Part shown: positions 56,593-64,000 of the stretch, piece by piece | How positions within the stretch are numbered: the stretch's first letter is position 1 | How the letters are laid out: each line of letters begins with the position of its first letter | Origin: Nitrincola alkalilacustris | Lineage (GTDB): Bacteria; Pseudomonadota; Gammaproteobacteria; Pseudomonadales; Balneatricaceae | Length of the DNA: 64,000 nucleotides | Direction: 5' to 3' | NCBI RefSeq assembly: GCF_008973755.1 | Contig: NZ_WBOM01000007.1 | Location: 1 to 64,000, forward strand | The notes under the pieces: generated by a model | The model's database searches: none | Seen by the model: the letters and a program-made list of their open reading frames with translations, nothing else | What the model was told of the DNA's origin: nothing | Program-made: the position numbers and the translations under genes

Positions 56593-57582
56593 ATGATGTC
56601 TGGCAAACCTTTTCTGAAGGCTGTTCTGGCTGCTGTCGTAGCAACTGGACTGACCACCACTGCGGTTGCATCCACCGAGTGGGACATGCCGACGCCATAC
56701 GGCGATCGAACCTTCCATACTGTTAATATACGCGCATTTGCTGACGATGTAGCCGAGCGTACCGATGGCGAGCTGAAGATCAATGTACACTCCAACGGTT
56801 CACTGATCGGTCATGCTGAGATCAAGAACTCCGTTCGTCGTGGTATCGTGCCGATGGGCGAGCTGATCATGTCTCGTCTGGCGAATGAAAACCCCATCTT
56901 TGATGTCGACTCCGTTCCCTATCTGGCTTCCAACTATGACGATGCCTGGTCTCTGTGGGAGGCATCGCGCGAGATCATCTCCGAAGAGCTGAGCAAGCAG
57001 CGTCTGCGTCTGTTGTTTGCCGTGCCCTGGCCACCACAGGGTCTGTATACCCAGAAAGAGATCACTGAGCTGAATGATCTGCGCAACCTGAAAATGCGTG
57101 CCTATAACACCTCCAGCGAGCGCTTCTCGCAACTGGTCAACGCGGTCCCTACTCAGATCGAAGTGCCTGATATTCCAACCGCTTTCAGCACCGGCCGTGT
57201 TGATGCAATGATGACCTCTCCTGCCACCGGTGCCGATACCAAGGCATGGGATTATCTGACCCACTTCAACCACACTCAGCTGTGGTTGCCGAAGAACATG
57301 GTGATCGTGAATGACCAGGCTTTCTCGCGTCTTGATCCTGCCGTGCAGCAGGCAGTGCTGGATGCAGCAGAAGAGGCGGAGCGTCGTGGCTGGGAGATGA
57401 GCAAGCAGGAGACCGAACAGGCACTGGCTGTATTGAAGGAAAATGGCATCATCGTATCCGATCCCTCTCCTGCACTGTCGGACGCGCTGAAAGATATCGG
57501 CAAGACCATGGCAGATGAGTGGGTCGAGCAGGCGGGTGAGCAGGGGCGTCAGATCCTGCAGAACTACATCATGCAGAACTGA
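56593..57582 (+). CDS. dctP: TRAP transporter substrate-binding protein (DctP family)
   Basis: The protein begins with a signal peptide (FLKAVLAAVVATGLTTTAVA, cleaved near STEWD), then the DctP fold with AFADDVAERTDGELKINVHS and LRNLKMRAYNTSSERFSQLV, which carries the substrate-binding arginine. ATG 56593 is 5 bp after GAGGA; an ATG at 56581 would start inside the repeat junction. The length (about 329 aa) is normal. Neighbouring pxpABC suggests a ligand such as 5-oxoproline, which is inference. Confidence 0.9.
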   Translation: MMSGKPFLKAVLAAVVATGLTTTAVASTEWDMPTPYGDRTFHTVNIRAFADDVAERTDGELKINVHSNGSLIGHAEIKNSVRRGIVPMGELIMSRLANENPIFDVDSVPYLASNYDDAWSLWEASREIISEELSKQRLRLLFAVPWPPQGLYTQKEITELNDLRNLKMRAYNTSSERFSQLVNAVPTQIEVPDIPTAFSTGRVDAMMTSPATGADTKAWDYLTHFNHTQLWLPKNMVIVNDQAFSRLDPAVQQAVLDAAEEAERRGWEMSKQETEQALAVLKENGIIVSDPSPALSDALKDIGKTMADEWVEQAGEQGRQILQNYIMQN

Positions 57583-57601
57583 TTCTTCTCAACTGTGAAT
57601 A

Positions 57602-57630
57602 GCCCCCGGTATCAGCTGGAAGCCGGGGGC
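57602..57630 (+). promoter_or_regulatory. 8-bp GC stem between dctP and dctQ
   Basis: GCCCCCGG (57602-57609) pairs with CCGGGGGC (57623-57630). There is no T-tract. Such hairpins after a binding-protein gene usually stabilise its mRNA and lower expression of the permease genes. Confidence 0.6.
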
Positions 57631-57657
57631 GATTGCTGCCAGCTACGGTGAATCACC

Positions 57658-58209
57658 ATGCGTTATCGACTGACTCCTCTGTACAAAGCCGGTGCCTATG
57701 GCTCGGTTATCTGCCTCTGCCTGATCTGTGGGATGATCACGACCCAGATTCTGGGTCGCATGGCAGACAAATTCATGGTCTGGATCGGACAGGACAGCCT
57801 GGGGCTAGCGATCCCCGGTCTGTCGGAAATCTCCGGGTTTCTGCTGGTTGGGGCCAGCTTTCTTGGTCTGGCCTACACCTTCGTTAATGGTGGGCATATT
57901 CGTGTCACACTGCTGATCAGCCATCTCTCTCCCAGAATCAGGGTTTATCTGGAACTCTGGTGTCTGACTCTGGCATTGGCACTCTGCAGCTACCTGGCCT
58001 GGTACACCTTCTGGCTGGTGGAGGACAGTATCGCGTTCAATGAAGTTTCCTACGGCATACTCCGGATACCTCTGTGGATTCCGCAAAGCGGCATGATGCT
58101 GGGCATACTGCTGTTCTGTGTGGCGCTGTTTGAAGCCTGGCTTCAGGTTGCCATCACGGCCTTTACCCGACCCACTGAGTTCATCATTGATGACAGTGGC
58201 CACGAATAA
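57658..58209 (+). CDS. dctQ: TRAP transporter small permease (DctQ family)
   Basis: The 183-aa protein has four membrane helices and the DctQ features (ISGFLLVGASFLGLAYTFVN; GGHIRVTLLISHLSPR; RIPLWIPQSGMMLGILLFCV). It lies 75 bp after dctP with the hairpin in between, and 15 bp before dctM. Confidence 0.92.
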   Translation: MRYRLTPLYKAGAYGSVICLCLICGMITTQILGRMADKFMVWIGQDSLGLAIPGLSEISGFLLVGASFLGLAYTFVNGGHIRVTLLISHLSPRIRVYLELWCLTLALALCSYLAWYTFWLVEDSIAFNEVSYGILRIPLWIPQSGMMLGILLFCVALFEAWLQVAITAFTRPTEFIIDDSGHE

Positions 58210-58224
58210 GAGCGGAGACTGATT

Positions 58225-59523
58225 ATGTTATTCATGATGCTGGTGCTGACTGTAGCACTGTTTGTTCTGCTGGGGACGGGTGTCTGGGTTGCCTTTGCTC
58301 TGCTGGGGCTTGGTTGGCTGGGTATCAGCCAGTTCACCTCGATCCCGGTCGGCGATATGATGGCGTCGGATATCTGGAGTGCGAGCTACAGCTGGGAGCT
58401 GACTGCCCTGCCGATGTTTATCTGGATGGGCGAAATTCTGTTCCGTTCGCGCCTGGCCGAGGACATGTTCACCGGTCTGTCACCCTGGATGCAGCGTATC
58501 CCGGGCCGCCTGCTGCATACAAACGTGATCGGTTGTGGTCTGTTTGCGGCCGTATCCGGCTCCTCTGCCGCGACCTGTGCGACCATGGGCAAGATGACCA
58601 TCCCCGAACTCAAGCGCCGAGGCTACGATGATAAGCTGGTGCTGGGAACGCTGGCAGGTTCTGCAACCCTGGGTTTGTTGATTCCACCATCAATCATTCT
58701 GATCGTTTTTGCCGTGGCAACCGATCAATCCATAGCGCGCCTTTTCGTCGCCGGTATTTTCCCCGGCCTGATGCTGATCGCGCTGTTTGCCACCTATCTG
58801 ATGATCTGGTCCTGGCGTTATCCAGACAAGGTACCGCCGGCTGATCCGGTAATCCCTTTTCGGGAAAAACTCTATCGCTCACGTCGCCTGATACCGATGA
58901 TGGCATTGATCATAGGTGTTATCGGCTCCATCTACGCCGGCTTTGCATCACCGACCGAAGCCGCCGCCATAGGCGTGGTACTGTCACTGGTGCTGGCTGC
59001 CTGTAATGGTGCGCTGAGCTGGAATACCTTCATGGAAGCGGCACTGGGAGCAGTCAAAACCTCCTGCATGATCGCCTTCATTCTGGCAGGTGCCTCCTTC
59101 CTGACGGCAGCGATGGGCTTCACCCGCATGCCGAGTGAGCTGGCATCCCTGATTGCGACGATGGATCTGTCACCCTTCATGCTGCTGGCGGTGCTGACGC
59201 TGTTCTTTATCGTGCTGGGATGTTTTCTGGATGGGATCTCCGTAGTGGTGCTGACCACCTCCATCATGCTGCCGATGGTCGAGGCGGCCGGAATTGATCT
59301 GATCTGGTTCGGCATCTATCTGGTGATCGTGGTCGAGATGTCGCAGATCACGCCGCCGGTCGGGTTCAACCTGTTCGTGCTGCAGGGGATGACAGGGAAG
59401 AATATCCTGCATATCGCCAAAGCAGCCTTGCCCTTCTTCTTCCTGATGCTTCTGGGTGTTATCCTGATCAGCTTGTTCCCGCAGATAGTCACCTATCTGC
59501 CAGAAGCCATGGGTAATCGTTGA
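58225..59523 (+). CDS. dctM: TRAP transporter large permease (DctM family)
   Basis: The 432-aa protein has about 12 helices with the DctM motifs AVSGSSAATCATMGKMTIPE, GSATLGLLIPPSIILIVFAV and SPTEAAAIGVVLSL; EMSQITPPVGFNLFVLQGM is near the C-terminus. TRAP systems use the sodium gradient, which fits the mrp operon nearby. It overlaps the regulator start by 1 bp. Confidence 0.94.
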   Translation: MLFMMLVLTVALFVLLGTGVWVAFALLGLGWLGISQFTSIPVGDMMASDIWSASYSWELTALPMFIWMGEILFRSRLAEDMFTGLSPWMQRIPGRLLHTNVIGCGLFAAVSGSSAATCATMGKMTIPELKRRGYDDKLVLGTLAGSATLGLLIPPSIILIVFAVATDQSIARLFVAGIFPGLMLIALFATYLMIWSWRYPDKVPPADPVIPFREKLYRSRRLIPMMALIIGVIGSIYAGFASPTEAAAIGVVLSLVLAACNGALSWNTFMEAALGAVKTSCMIAFILAGASFLTAAMGFTRMPSELASLIATMDLSPFMLLAVLTLFFIVLGCFLDGISVVVLTTSIMLPMVEAAGIDLIWFGIYLVIVVEMSQITPPVGFNLFVLQGMTGKNILHIAKAALPFFFLMLLGVILISLFPQIVTYLPEAMGNR

Positions 59524-60059
59524 TGACACAGGAAAAAAACAGCCGTCGCGTGGCCGACCCACGCGGCCCGATTGTCTCCTCGGAACATCTGTCACGCAGT
59601 GCACAGGAGTTGTCGGAGTTTGAATTTGGTCTGATCATATCCAGCCATGCATTCAATCGCTGGATGGTGCGCTGCATGACGGCAGTTGGCTTTCCCGAGC
59701 TTGGCTCGCTGGATATTCTGGTGCTGCACAGCATCAACCATCGCGAGCGGGCCAAGCGCCTGTCGGATATCTGTCTGGTACTGAATGTCGAAGACAGCCA
59801 TACCGTCAGCTATGCGCTGAAGAAACTGACCAAGCTGGATTTGATAGAGGGAGAGAAAATGGGCAAGGAGTCCTTCTTCAAGACCACGGAAGAGGGGCGT
59901 CGGGTGTGTACCAGCTATGCTGAGATTCGTGAGGCCTGTCTGATCGAATCTCTGGCATCGATTGGTATTGCCCGCGAAGATATGCACCAGATCGCCAACG
60001 CACTGCGCGCCATATCCGGCCTGTACGACCAGGCGGCTCGCTCCGCGGCTTCACTGTAA
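59523..60059 (+). CDS. MarR-type winged-helix regulator of the TRAP/pxp cluster
   Basis: The 178-aa protein has a winged helix with LSDICLVLNVEDSHTVSYAL and KKLTKLDLIEGEKMGKESFF as in MarR relatives, and an N-terminal FGLIISSHAFNRWMVRCM helix. It is cotranscribed with the transporter and likely senses its substrate. An inverted repeat over the dctP promoter is a fitting operator. The name of the family is from pattern, so its true subgroup is uncertain. Confidence 0.8.
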   Translation: MTQEKNSRRVADPRGPIVSSEHLSRSAQELSEFEFGLIISSHAFNRWMVRCMTAVGFPELGSLDILVLHSINHRERAKRLSDICLVLNVEDSHTVSYALKKLTKLDLIEGEKMGKESFFKTTEEGRRVCTSYAEIREACLIESLASIGIAREDMHQIANALRAISGLYDQAARSAASL

Positions 60060-60179
60060 ACGATTATGGAGTCTCTGGTCGCAGTGTCAGGTTGACTCCT
60101 TGCGCTGAATCAATGCTATGTGGCTGATAAAGGTATAGGATGATACTGAGCCTAATCTGATACACAAGGAAGCCGAAAA

Positions 60180-60428
60180 ATGGTAGAAAAACACGACCTG
60201 ATCCATGAACTGCCTGAGTTTCGTGAGCAGATTCACCAGATGAAAATGGACAATGCACACTTTGCCAAGCTGTTTGATGAGTATCATCAGCACGATCACG
60301 AAGTACGTCGCATCGAGAACGGTGCTGAAGTGAGCAGCGACGAATATATCGAAAACCTGAAAAAGCAGCGACTCAACCTGAAAGACCAGCTCTTTGCGAT
60401 GCTGAAGAGCGCTGAAGCTTCAGCCTGA
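60180..60428 (+). CDS. YdcH family protein (DUF465)
   Basis: The 82-aa protein is all helix with HDLIHELPEFREQIHQMKMD, FAKLFDEYHQHDHEVRRIEN and LKKQRLNLKDQLFAMLK, the DUF465 pattern. These small proteins are widespread in proteobacteria and of unknown role. It stands alone, followed by a terminator. Confidence 0.88.
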   Translation: MVEKHDLIHELPEFREQIHQMKMDNAHFAKLFDEYHQHDHEVRRIENGAEVSSDEYIENLKKQRLNLKDQLFAMLKSAEASA

Positions 60429-60437
60429 TCAGAAAAA

Positions 60438-60466
60438 GTGCCCGGTAACGGGCACATTCTCCTTTT
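60438..60466. terminator. Intrinsic terminator after the YdcH-family gene
   Basis: GTGCCCG-GTAA-CGGGCAC (60438-60455) is a tight 7-bp stem with a T-rich tail (TTCTCCTTTTA) to the right and an A-run to the left, so it can end both the YdcH gene and the convergent DUF2157 gene. Confidence 0.8.
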
Positions 60467-60477
60467 ATATCTCTCCG

Positions 60478-61512
60478 CTAATGGCGCCTTGCCAGCAGCA
60501 TCTGTAGCCGTTTTGGCAGCAGGTTCTGAATTCTGTGGTTGATGCGTTCTTCATGCCTTTGCCAGAGTATACCCAGCCAGATAATGCCGAGACCGATCAT
60601 AGTCAGTATGAATGGAAACAGAATACTGTCCTGGAAGACGTTATAGGCCAGATGCCCGAGATAGGTTGCAGCGCCCAGAGCACCGAAAACCACGAACACA
60701 CGGCGCGACAGCACTGCCCCGATCAGAATCATGCCCAGATTGATACAGAAGTAGACAAACTTGTTCAGCTCACTGTCGGATGAGAGCAGTGTCATGCCAC
60801 TCCAGAAAGTGATCACGCCAAACAGATAGAGCCAGAAGGCAAAATCCTGACGACTGCTGGTGCGGATATCGATCCAGAAGGCCAGCAGTGTCATCAGCAG
60901 TCCGAACCAGATAGAAGTCAACTTGCGCAGCTCCCAGTTGTAGTCCAGATCGTTAAACAGAAAAGGTACCAGATCCATGCTCATGTACCAGAGCGTGACA
61001 GCAATCGGCATCACCAGAAATGGCAGGCGATAGCGCCAGAGCAGGATGGCACCGACCGCCAGTGTTGCCAGCTCCATGATCAACCAACGCCAGTCTATCC
61101 AGTGGTGCAGATCGCGATAGAAGCGCCCCTCTGCCCACAGGCCAAGGCCATTTTGCAAACCATAGATAGCCAGAGGCGTCAGCACCAGCACAAAAGTGGC
61201 CGTGATACCGGCCGGGATCGGTAAGCGCTTGCCATACAGCAGATACTCAGTCAGCCACAGACCGGCTACGGCATAGGCCAGCGCGATAAAGAGCAGCCCC
61301 CAGCCACCGAAGCTTTCCCAGCCCAGCGTCATGAACAGGGTCATGGCACCTATGGCGAGCATGCCTCCCAGATAATAGAGTATATGGGTAAAGCGAAACC
61401 CGGGCGTGTCCTGAGAAGCCTCTTTCAGAAACGTCCAGAGTGCCTGTGCCTGTTCCTCAGTGATAATGTCTTGATGACTGGCCTGTGTCAGCAGATCACG
61501 ATTCAATTTCAT
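60478..61512 (-). CDS. DUF2157 domain membrane protein
   Basis: The 344-aa protein starts KLNRDLLTQASHQDIITEEQ, the soluble DUF2157 N-terminus, then has about nine membrane helices (for example GGMLAIGAMTLFMTLGWESF). ATG 61512 matches the N-terminus; an ATG at 61563 adds 17 non-conserved residues. Function is unknown. It is convergent with the YdcH gene and divergent from the acetyltransferase-like gene. Confidence 0.82.
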   Translation of the reverse strand: MKLNRDLLTQASHQDIITEEQAQALWTFLKEASQDTPGFRFTHILYYLGGMLAIGAMTLFMTLGWESFGGWGLLFIALAYAVAGLWLTEYLLYGKRLPIPAGITATFVLVLTPLAIYGLQNGLGLWAEGRFYRDLHHWIDWRWLIMELATLAVGAILLWRYRLPFLVMPIAVTLWYMSMDLVPFLFNDLDYNWELRKLTSIWFGLLMTLLAFWIDIRTSSRQDFAFWLYLFGVITFWSGMTLLSSDSELNKFVYFCINLGMILIGAVLSRRVFVVFGALGAATYLGHLAYNVFQDSILFPFILTMIGLGIIWLGILWQRHEERINHRIQNLLPKRLQMLLARRH

Positions 61513-61627
61513 GGCCACTCCTTGTGCGGAAAAGTCTGTTTCAAATGCCTGAGTAATTACCACAGCGGTCTGTTTGCTGTGCTAACATCAACGTTTGTCT
61601 TGTCTGCTTTAGTCTGTCGAGGTTGCA

Positions 61628-61876
61628 ATGAACGAACAAATGGTCGAACACCAGATGGAGTATAACCGCTTTGTGCTCTCTCAGGATGGTCATGATTGTG
61701 TGCTTGAGTACCAGATTTCAGATGACCGGATCAACTTCAGCAGCACCTACGTGCCACCTGAACTGCGCAACCATGGGCTGGCAGAAAAACTGGTCAGAGC
61801 CGGATTGAAGTGGGCCAGAGACAATGGCTATCAAATCACGGCCACCTGCTGGTATGTGCAGAAGTTTCTGCACTGA
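61628..61876 (+). CDS. Small GNAT-type N-acetyltransferase-like protein
   Basis: The 82-aa protein has YQISDDRINFSSTYVPPELR, then NHGLAEKLVRAGLKWARDNG, the CoA-binding fold part, and ends ATCWYVQKFLH. This is the short GNAT subfamily (YjdJ/COG2388 type), with no fuller domain around it. The acceptor is unknown. Confidence 0.82.
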   Translation: MNEQMVEHQMEYNRFVLSQDGHDCVLEYQISDDRINFSSTYVPPELRNHGLAEKLVRAGLKWARDNGYQITATCWYVQKFLH

Positions 61877-61939
61877 CAGAACCTGTATCGCTTCCAACTG
61901 TCTTATGATTAACCATTTTCCGACCTCCAGAGAATTACA

Positions 61940-62386
61940 ATGCTATCACGTACAATTCTCCTGACAGCAGTGCTCAGCGGTGCTATGTTCAGCAGCAGTG
62001 CACATGCTGACTCCATCATGCAGGTATACAAAAGCGAATATTGCGGCTGCTGCAACGACTGGATCACTCATGTTGAGTCTGCCGGCATCAAGGTTGAAGC
62101 TGTTAATATTGATGACATTTATGGCAAGAAGGCAGAGTTGGGCCTGCCACAGGAACTGGCCTCCTGTCATACAGGTGTGATTGATGGTTACCTGATTGAA
62201 GGACATGTTCCCGCTGATGATATCCTGCGTCTGTTAAAAGAGAAGCCAGTGATCAAGGGGCTGTCAGTACCTGGCATGCCTCATGGCTCACCTGGCATGG
62301 AAACAGGGCGTCTGGATCATTACAGAGTGTTTGCGTTTGACCAGTCCGGGCAAGCACCAGAAGTCTGGTCGGAATATAACCAGTAG
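61940..62386 (+). CDS. DUF411 metal-binding-type periplasmic protein
   Basis: The 148-aa protein has a signal peptide (RTILLTAVLSGAMFSSSAHA, cut before DSIM) and the motifs VYKSEYCGCCNDWITHVES and LASCHTGVIDGYLIEGHVPA plus GMPHGSPGMETG. DUF411 proteins are linked to copper or other metal handling. No copper genes are beside it here. The length is typical. Confidence 0.85.
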   Translation: MLSRTILLTAVLSGAMFSSSAHADSIMQVYKSEYCGCCNDWITHVESAGIKVEAVNIDDIYGKKAELGLPQELASCHTGVIDGYLIEGHVPADDILRLLKEKPVIKGLSVPGMPHGSPGMETGRLDHYRVFAFDQSGQAPEVWSEYNQ

Positions 62387-62388
62387 TG

Positions 62389-62484
62389 ATAGGTTGGGGT
62401 CGATAGATTAGATAGGATAGATTGGGGTCAGAGTCGCTGACTCTGACCCCAATCTATCGACCCCAATCTATCCCCAATCTATCT
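62389..62484. repeat. Long imperfect hairpin of REP-like GATTGGGGTC units
   Basis: The centre has a perfect stem, GATTGGGGTCAGAGTC (62420-62435) against GACTCTGACCCCAATC (62439-62454). On both sides further GATAG(A/G)TTGGGG units follow, so each arm is about 45 bp. It fills the gap between convergent genes. Such GGGGTCAGAGTC palindromes are familiar from REP elements and from the ends of REP-associated (RAYT) transposase genes, none of which is seen here. Confidence 0.75.
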
Positions 62485-62493
62485 CCAGCCTCT

Positions 62494-62760
62494 TTACCAA
62501 AGCGATAGGCAGAGTGCTGCCAGCAGGATACCCAGGATGTTGGCGATCATATCTATCCAGCAGAAACCTGAACCACGATAGTGATCCCATACCTCTTTTG
62601 CCAGCCCGATCAGCAAGGCAATGCTGATCCCTGCCGTCAGACCCAGTAGCCAGCCAAAAAACAGTGTCAGTATCAGGCTGTACACCAGGTGCTGACGTTT
62701 GTCGTGCTCCAGTAAATGCTGGCCCATTTTCAGTCGCAGTGTATAAATCATGCTTTTCAT
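62494..62760 (-). CDS. YfiM/VanZ-like small membrane protein
   Basis: The 88-aa protein has HDKRQHLVYSLILTLFFGWL, then GLAKEVWDHYRGSGFCWIDM and IANILGILLAALCLSLW, which gives two or three membrane helices and the YfiM/DUF2279-like pattern. It overlaps the end of the glycosyltransferase gene by 4 bp. Its function is unknown. Confidence 0.72.
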   Translation of the reverse strand: MKSMIYTLRLKMGQHLLEHDKRQHLVYSLILTLFFGWLLGLTAGISIALLIGLAKEVWDHYRGSGFCWIDMIANILGILLAALCLSLW

Positions 62761-63902
62761 GAGAGCAACTTGCCAGCTAAGTCTGAATAAAGCTTCAAAT
62801 AGGCTTCCCCCATGACTCTGGATGTAAACAGTTCATGAAAACGTTGATGTCCTGCTTCCCCGAAGATCTTCCTCTGAGTAGGGTTGTCTGCCAGGTCAAG
62901 CATGCTCTGTGCAAGTGCTTTACTGTTTGCTGGTGGGATGACAAGGCCCGTCTGTCGGTCGCTATTGACGAAACTTGTACCGGTGCCCAGTTCGCAAGTG
63001 ATTAAAGGAAGCTTAGCAATCTGAGCCTCCAGCAAACTGATGCCAAAGGCTTCTGATCGCAGGTGGGAAGGAAAAACAAACACACTGGCCAATGACAACA
63101 ATGCCCATTTATCAACTTCATCCACATCAGTGATAAAACGGATATTGCTGGCACCTGCTGCCTGCGCCCTTAACTCGCCCTCAAGTTCACCCTTGCCTGC
63201 GATGACGAGCGGCAAACCGGTCTGCCTCGCGGCATCCACCAGAAACGTCAGGCCCTTATAGTAGCGCAATGCACCAAGAAAAAGGAAAAACCCTCTACCC
63301 AGCTTTGCTTCCAGGTCAGTCATGCGCTGGCTTGGAACGTGTTCGAGACCTTCCGGATTCAGACCCAGATGAATCACCTGGGTTTTAGTCAAAAAGCGCT
63401 GGAGCACCGGACTGCTGTCGATATAGTTCTGCGAAGTGGCAACCACTCGATCCACACTTTGCAGAAAAGGACGGTTCAACAGCGCGTAGACCGCACCAGT
63501 AATCTTCTGTCTTACAACATCACTGTGATACGTGACGATGGATCGATAGCGGCGTTTGCGCTGGAACAGGTGTAACAAGTCCTGTACAGGGAAAGGGTGA
63601 TGAAATTGCACGATATCGGCCCACTCCGACAGGCGTCGGAACTGGCGCAGCATCTCCAGGCTGAAAGGCAGGGACGCAAAACTGAAATTCTGAGGGCAGA
63701 AGAAAACCTCTGTGCCGCACGCCCAGCGCTCGATACGAGACGAGGACTCGCGCGTGGTGACCAGCACACGGTGCTGCACCCCCTGGGGTGCAGTAGTGGC
63801 TGTTATATTGGCTATGCAGACACCAACACCGCCTATATCCTCAGGTGGCGCCGTCTTGTAAAGATGTAGAACGCGGATGGGCCGCTCAGCCCTCTGCAGC
63901 AT
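62757..63902 (-). CDS. Glycosyltransferase family 4 protein
   Basis: The 381-aa protein has the GT-B fold: GGVGVCIANITATTAPQGVQ near the start, and FLGALRYYKGLTFLVDAARQ, VIAGKGELEGELRAQAAG and HLRSEAFGISLLEAQIAKLP in the second domain, where the EAFGISLLE box binds the sugar nucleotide. It is probably for a cell-surface polysaccharide. It is overlapped by 17 bp by the preceding gene, so it continues an operon from the right. Confidence 0.9.
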   Translation of the reverse strand: MLQRAERPIRVLHLYKTAPPEDIGGVGVCIANITATTAPQGVQHRVLVTTRESSSRIERWACGTEVFFCPQNFSFASLPFSLEMLRQFRRLSEWADIVQFHHPFPVQDLLHLFQRKRRYRSIVTYHSDVVRQKITGAVYALLNRPFLQSVDRVVATSQNYIDSSPVLQRFLTKTQVIHLGLNPEGLEHVPSQRMTDLEAKLGRGFFLFLGALRYYKGLTFLVDAARQTGLPLVIAGKGELEGELRAQAAGASNIRFITDVDEVDKWALLSLASVFVFPSHLRSEAFGISLLEAQIAKLPLITCELGTGTSFVNSDRQTGLVIPPANSKALAQSMLDLADNPTQRKIFGEAGHQRFHELFTSRVMGEAYLKLYSDLAGKLLS

Positions 63903-64000
63903 CAGATCTTACGCTCAACAGTTCATTAACCTGGATAATGTCACTCTCATCCAGGGTGCCACTCCAGCGTTTAAGAACCATGTAGCTCATGATGAAATTA
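63886..64000 (-). CDS. Gene fragment at the window edge (C-terminus only)
   Basis: The minus strand encodes MSYMVLKRWSGTLDESDIIQ and a short tail ending at the stop at 63886-63888, overlapping the glycosyltransferase start by 17 bp. The overlap and the gene order suggest a member of the same polysaccharide operon. The family cannot be identified from about 38 codons. Confidence 0.55.
   Translation of the reverse strand, partial: NFIMSYMVLKRWSGTLDESDIIQVNELLSVRSDAAEG

Overview
The window is a stretch of a gammaproteobacterial chromosome. The gene order glmU-glmS, atpIBEFHAGDC, parAB-rsmG-mnmG beside a DnaA-box region, an Mrp sodium/proton antiporter and TRAP uptake genes suggest a marine Oceanospirillales-like bacterium; the taxon is inference from gene content only. 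A long Tn7-like transposon sits in the glmS attachment site.

Positions 1-26527 are the transposon. Its right end, with three 17-bp TnsB-type repeats at an exact 20-bp period, lies 22 bp beyond the glmS stop codon. The tns genes are complete but split: tnsA, tnsB and tnsC (26414-21937) adjoin the right end, while tnsD and tnsE (5615-2486) lie about 16 kb away. Predicted lengths of TnsA, B, C, D and E (271, 692, 533, 523 and 540 aa) are close to those of Tn7. The left end was not found and is probably left of position 1.

Between tnsC and tnsD is a DNA phosphorothioation island of the Ssp type: sspB (DUF4007), sspC (P-loop ATPase) and sspD (PP-loop/PAPS-reductase-like) run rightward, and sspA (cysteine desulfurase) plus a phosphorothioation-associated putative methyltransferase run leftward directly behind tnsABC. 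No SspE-like gene is seen. Instead a tight, divergent four-gene operon (12249-7196) encodes a PLD-nuclease/SF2 helicase fusion, a 73-aa protein, an SMC/Rad50-like ATPase with a zinc-hook CxxC, and a 170-aa unknown. I infer that this is the restriction half of the system, possibly related to SspFGH. mazEF follows. The flanks hold scars: IS66, IS1595 and Xre fragments, a frameshifted parDE pair and an IS21-family element running off the left edge.

Positions 26528-43268 are core chromosome on the minus strand: glmS-glmU, then, after a TrmB-like regulator and an alpha/beta hydrolase on the plus strand, the F1Fo ATP synthase operon, parB-parA, rsmG and mnmG. The AT-rich gap at 43269-43782 carries DnaA boxes and is the likely replication origin.

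Positions 43783-64000 hold a small cluster of a class III aminotransferase, a carboxymuconolactone-decarboxylase-like protein, an RpiR regulator and a ProC-like reductase; the mrpABCDEFG operon; a 5-oxoproline cluster (pxpABC, facing a TRAP transporter and MarR-type regulator); several small conserved genes; and the start of a glycosyltransferase region at the right edge. Several repeats and hairpins lie between these genes: a 49-bp direct repeat before atpC, a 15-bp triple repeat before dctP, and a long REP-like hairpin at 62389-62484.
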